Below, piece by piece: positions 48,230-50,717 of a DNA stretch of 50,717 bases; within the stretch, counting starts at the first letter, position 1, and every line of letters begins with the position of its first letter. The notes under the pieces were generated by a model. That model was given only the letters and a program-made list of their open reading frames with translations. It was not told where the DNA came from and searched no databases. The DNA is from Billgrantia saliphila. Its GTDB lineage: Bacteria; Pseudomonadota; Gammaproteobacteria; Pseudomonadales; Halomonadaceae. A program made the translations under genes and the position numbers. The stretch is from the NCBI RefSeq assembly GCF_002930105.1, contig NZ_PJRN01000021.1, positions 1 through 50,717 of the forward strand, written 5' to 3'.

Positions 48230-48943
48230 TCACTCGGCGCCAAGGCGTTCGAGATAGCGCGCACCGCCAAGGTTGCGCATCTGCTGACGTATCCATTGGC
48301 TGCGCCGTTCGACATGAGGGCCGGGGCGGGTCGCATCCCAGTGGCGCGGATTGGGCAGGATCGCCGCCAGCCGGCTGGCATGAACCTCGCTCACACGGTC
48401 GGCCGACACGCCGAAGTAGTGCTGTCCCGCAGCCTCCAGCCCGAACACACCATGGTCCCACTCGACGATATTGAGATAGACCTCGAGGATGCGCTGCTTG
48501 GGCCACAGCGCCTCGATCAGCACGGTAAACCAGGCTTCGAGCCCCTTGCGTAGCCAGCTCCGCCCAGTCCAGAGGAACAGGTTCTTGGCCGTCTGCTGGC
48601 TGATCGTGCTGGCCCCGCGCAACTTCGCCCCGTTGCGGCTCGCCTCCCAGGCGCGGCGCATCTCGTCCACGTCGAACCCACGATGTACGGGGAAGCGTTG
48701 ATCCTCGGCGGCGATCACCGCCAGCTTGGCGTGGTCGGAAAGTTCTGCCCACGGTCGCCATTGGTGGCGTATGGGGAGCGATTCACCGGCCAGCCAGGAT
48801 TCGACCTTGCGCTCGAGCATAACCGTCGAACCGTAGACGGGTACGTGGCGCAACAGCATCACCAGCAGGATCGAGACAATGACGAAGGCGGCCCCGAACA
48901 GGGCCGCCCAGCGTAGTGCGCGATGAAGCCAGAAGCGGATCAT
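48230..48943 (-). CDS. mtgA: Monofunctional peptidoglycan glycosyltransferase MtgA
   Basis: A 237-residue single-domain glycosyltransferase of family GT51 with one N-terminal membrane segment (about residues 9-30). The active-site region AVIAAEDQRFPVHRGFD carries the catalytic glutamate. Later blocks GASTISQQTAKNLFLWTGRSWLRKGLE (parts GASTISQQTAKNLFLW) and ILEVYLNIVEWDHGVFG are the typical GT51 motifs. No transpeptidase domain follows, hence MtgA. AAGGAGG lies 6 bases before the ATG. It follows fghA after 24 bases and may be co-transcribed with it. Confidence 0.95.
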   Translation of the reverse strand: MIRFWLHRALRWAALFGAAFVIVSILLVMLLRHVPVYGSTVMLERKVESWLAGESLPIRHQWRPWAELSDHAKLAVIAAEDQRFPVHRGFDVDEMRRAWEASRNGAKLRGASTISQQTAKNLFLWTGRSWLRKGLEAWFTVLIEALWPKQRILEVYLNIVEWDHGVFGLEAAGQHYFGVSADRVSEVHASRLAAILPNPRHWDATRPGPHVERRSQWIRQQMRNLGGARYLERLGAE

Positions 48944-48967
48944 TCGCCTCCTTGTCAGGGGGTTCGC

Positions 48968-49822
48968 TCAGCGCTTGAAGAGGTGCTCGGCATGATAGCG
49001 AAGATGGTCCTCGATGAAGCTGGCAATGAAAAAATAGCTGTGATCATAACCCGGCTGGCGGCGCAGCGTCAGGGGGTGATCATGCTCACGGCATACCGCC
49101 TCCAGCCGTTCGGGCTTGAGTTGCTCCTCGAGAAAGTCGTCGGCCTCGCCCTGATCGATGAACAGATGCTGGCTCGAGGCACCCTTGGCTACCAGTTCAC
49201 AGGCATCGTATTGCGTCCACTCCCCCGGATCGTCGCCCAGATAACCACGGAAGGCCTTGCGCCCCCAAGGGCACTGGCTGGGATTGACGATCGGCGAGAA
49301 GGCCGACACCGAACGATAGTGGCCGGGGCGCCGAAGCGCCAGCGTCAGCGCACCATGGCCGCCCATGGAGTGGCCGCTGATCGACTCCCGTCCATTGACC
49401 GGGAAGTGCTGGCGCACCACCGACGGCAGCTCCTCCGCGACGTAATCGTACATGCGATAGTGCCGCTTCCAGGGTTCCTGCGTGGCGTTGACATAGAAGC
49501 CGGCCCCCGAACCGAAGTCGTAGCTGTCGTGCTCTCCCGGCAGGTCGGTGCCGCGCGGGCTGGTATCGGGGCAGACGATGGCGATACCCAGCTCGGCGGC
49601 GACACGCTGAGCCCCCGCCTTCTGCATGAAGTTCTCGTCGCTGCAGGTCAGGCCCGATAGCCACCACAGCAGGGGCACTCGCTCGGTCTCGGCCTGCGGG
49701 GGCAGATAGATGGCGAAAATCATCTCGCAATCGAGCGCCCGCGAACGGTGCCGATAACGCTTGTGCCAGCCGCCAAAACTCTTGTTTGCCGAAACCGGCT
49801 CGAGATGTTCGGTCATGGTCAT
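48968..49822 (-). CDS. fghA: S-formylglutathione hydrolase
   Basis: A 284-residue esterase-D-type hydrolase. The nucleophile is the serine in ISGHSMGGHGAL and the catalytic histidine is in YDHSYFFIASFI; the LLWWLSGLTCSDENFMQKAGAQRVAAELG block (parts WWLSGLTCSDENF) opens the oxyanion region. It hydrolyses S-formylglutathione to formate and glutathione, the second step of glutathione-dependent formaldehyde oxidation. It follows the AdhC-type dehydrogenase (172-base gap), the usual pairing. Confidence 0.95.
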   Translation of the reverse strand: MTMTEHLEPVSANKSFGGWHKRYRHRSRALDCEMIFAIYLPPQAETERVPLLWWLSGLTCSDENFMQKAGAQRVAAELGIAIVCPDTSPRGTDLPGEHDSYDFGSGAGFYVNATQEPWKRHYRMYDYVAEELPSVVRQHFPVNGRESISGHSMGGHGALTLALRRPGHYRSVSAFSPIVNPSQCPWGRKAFRGYLGDDPGEWTQYDACELVAKGASSQHLFIDQGEADDFLEEQLKPERLEAVCREHDHPLTLRRQPGYDHSYFFIASFIEDHLRYHAEHLFKR

Positions 49823-49994
49823 GGGCTCTTCTCCCTCGATCCCTGGGCAGCGGCGCGCTGACCGCCGATTGAGACATTATGGCTGATTTCGCACTGTTCG
49901 TGCCGCGCGTCGTATGTGGACCGCCCCTTCGCGCGTTGAATCGTCAACAACACTACAAAGGGGCGCGTCTCACTCGCGCTGCGTCGGGCACCTA

Positions 49995-50717
<723 letters not shown>

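Overview
The window reads as a piece of chromosome from a GC-rich, moderately halophilic gammaproteobacterium, most likely a member of the Halomonadaceae (inference). Signs are the acidic secreted proteins, a BCCT compatible-solute-type transporter with its own universal stress protein, typical proteobacterial tRNA, Fur and ABC-transporter features, and a glutathione-dependent formaldehyde pathway. No plasmid or phage core genes and no CRISPR array were seen.

Left part, about 1-21,650: this looks like a C2-sulfonate catabolism region. The first 25 codons of a probable sulfoacetaldehyde acetyltransferase (Xsc) run off the left edge. Divergent from it lies a four-gene set: a CobS-like AAA+ ATPase, a CobT-like von Willebrand A protein and two tandem Lin0512-family proteins, with no CobN in view. 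Then come an AGCS sodium:alanine/glycine symporter and a small coiled-coil ORF. On the minus strand are a SulP sulfate permease and a three-subunit molybdenum oxidoreductase of the SoeABC sulfite dehydrogenase type, with a divergent LysR regulator. The next minus-strand operon is tctA-tctB-tctC-sauS-sauT-usp: a tripartite tricarboxylate-type transporter, an acylating sulfoacetaldehyde dehydrogenase, a sulfoacetate-CoA ligase-like enzyme and a stress protein. A divergent GntR/HutC regulator faces it. Read together (inference): sulfoacetate enters by the TTT system, becomes sulfoacetyl-CoA (SauT), then sulfoacetaldehyde (SauS), is split by Xsc to acetyl phosphate and sulfite, and sulfite is oxidised to sulfate by SoeABC; SulP could move the sulfate.

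Junction, 21,650-23,102: a degraded IS66-type TnpA fragment, a broken and chimeric tyrosine integrase, and a CAU-anticodon tRNA (probably tRNA-Ile2). This is the layout of a genomic-island edge at a tRNA, so the sulfonate region may have been acquired as an island.

Right part, 23,237-50,717, is more housekeeping-like: a YceI-like periplasmic protein, an MsbA-type ABC exporter, a Fur-box-preceded TonB receptor, an AEC permease, a PQQ-type sugar dehydrogenase, and an NtrB/NtrC-like two-component pair. It continues with two acidic disordered envelope proteins, a complete polyamine-type ABC importer, a Usp-BCCT pair, a GAF-GGDEF-EAL protein, a DnaQ-like exonuclease with a cNMP/CBS/DUF294 nucleotidyltransferase protein, a DUF4168 protein, an EamA exporter, MtgA, and the formaldehyde detoxification pair FghA/AdhC, the latter cut by the right edge.

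Many long open frames lie opposite real genes because of the GC-rich third codon position; they were left out. All functions are from reading the sequence and family knowledge; no searches were run.
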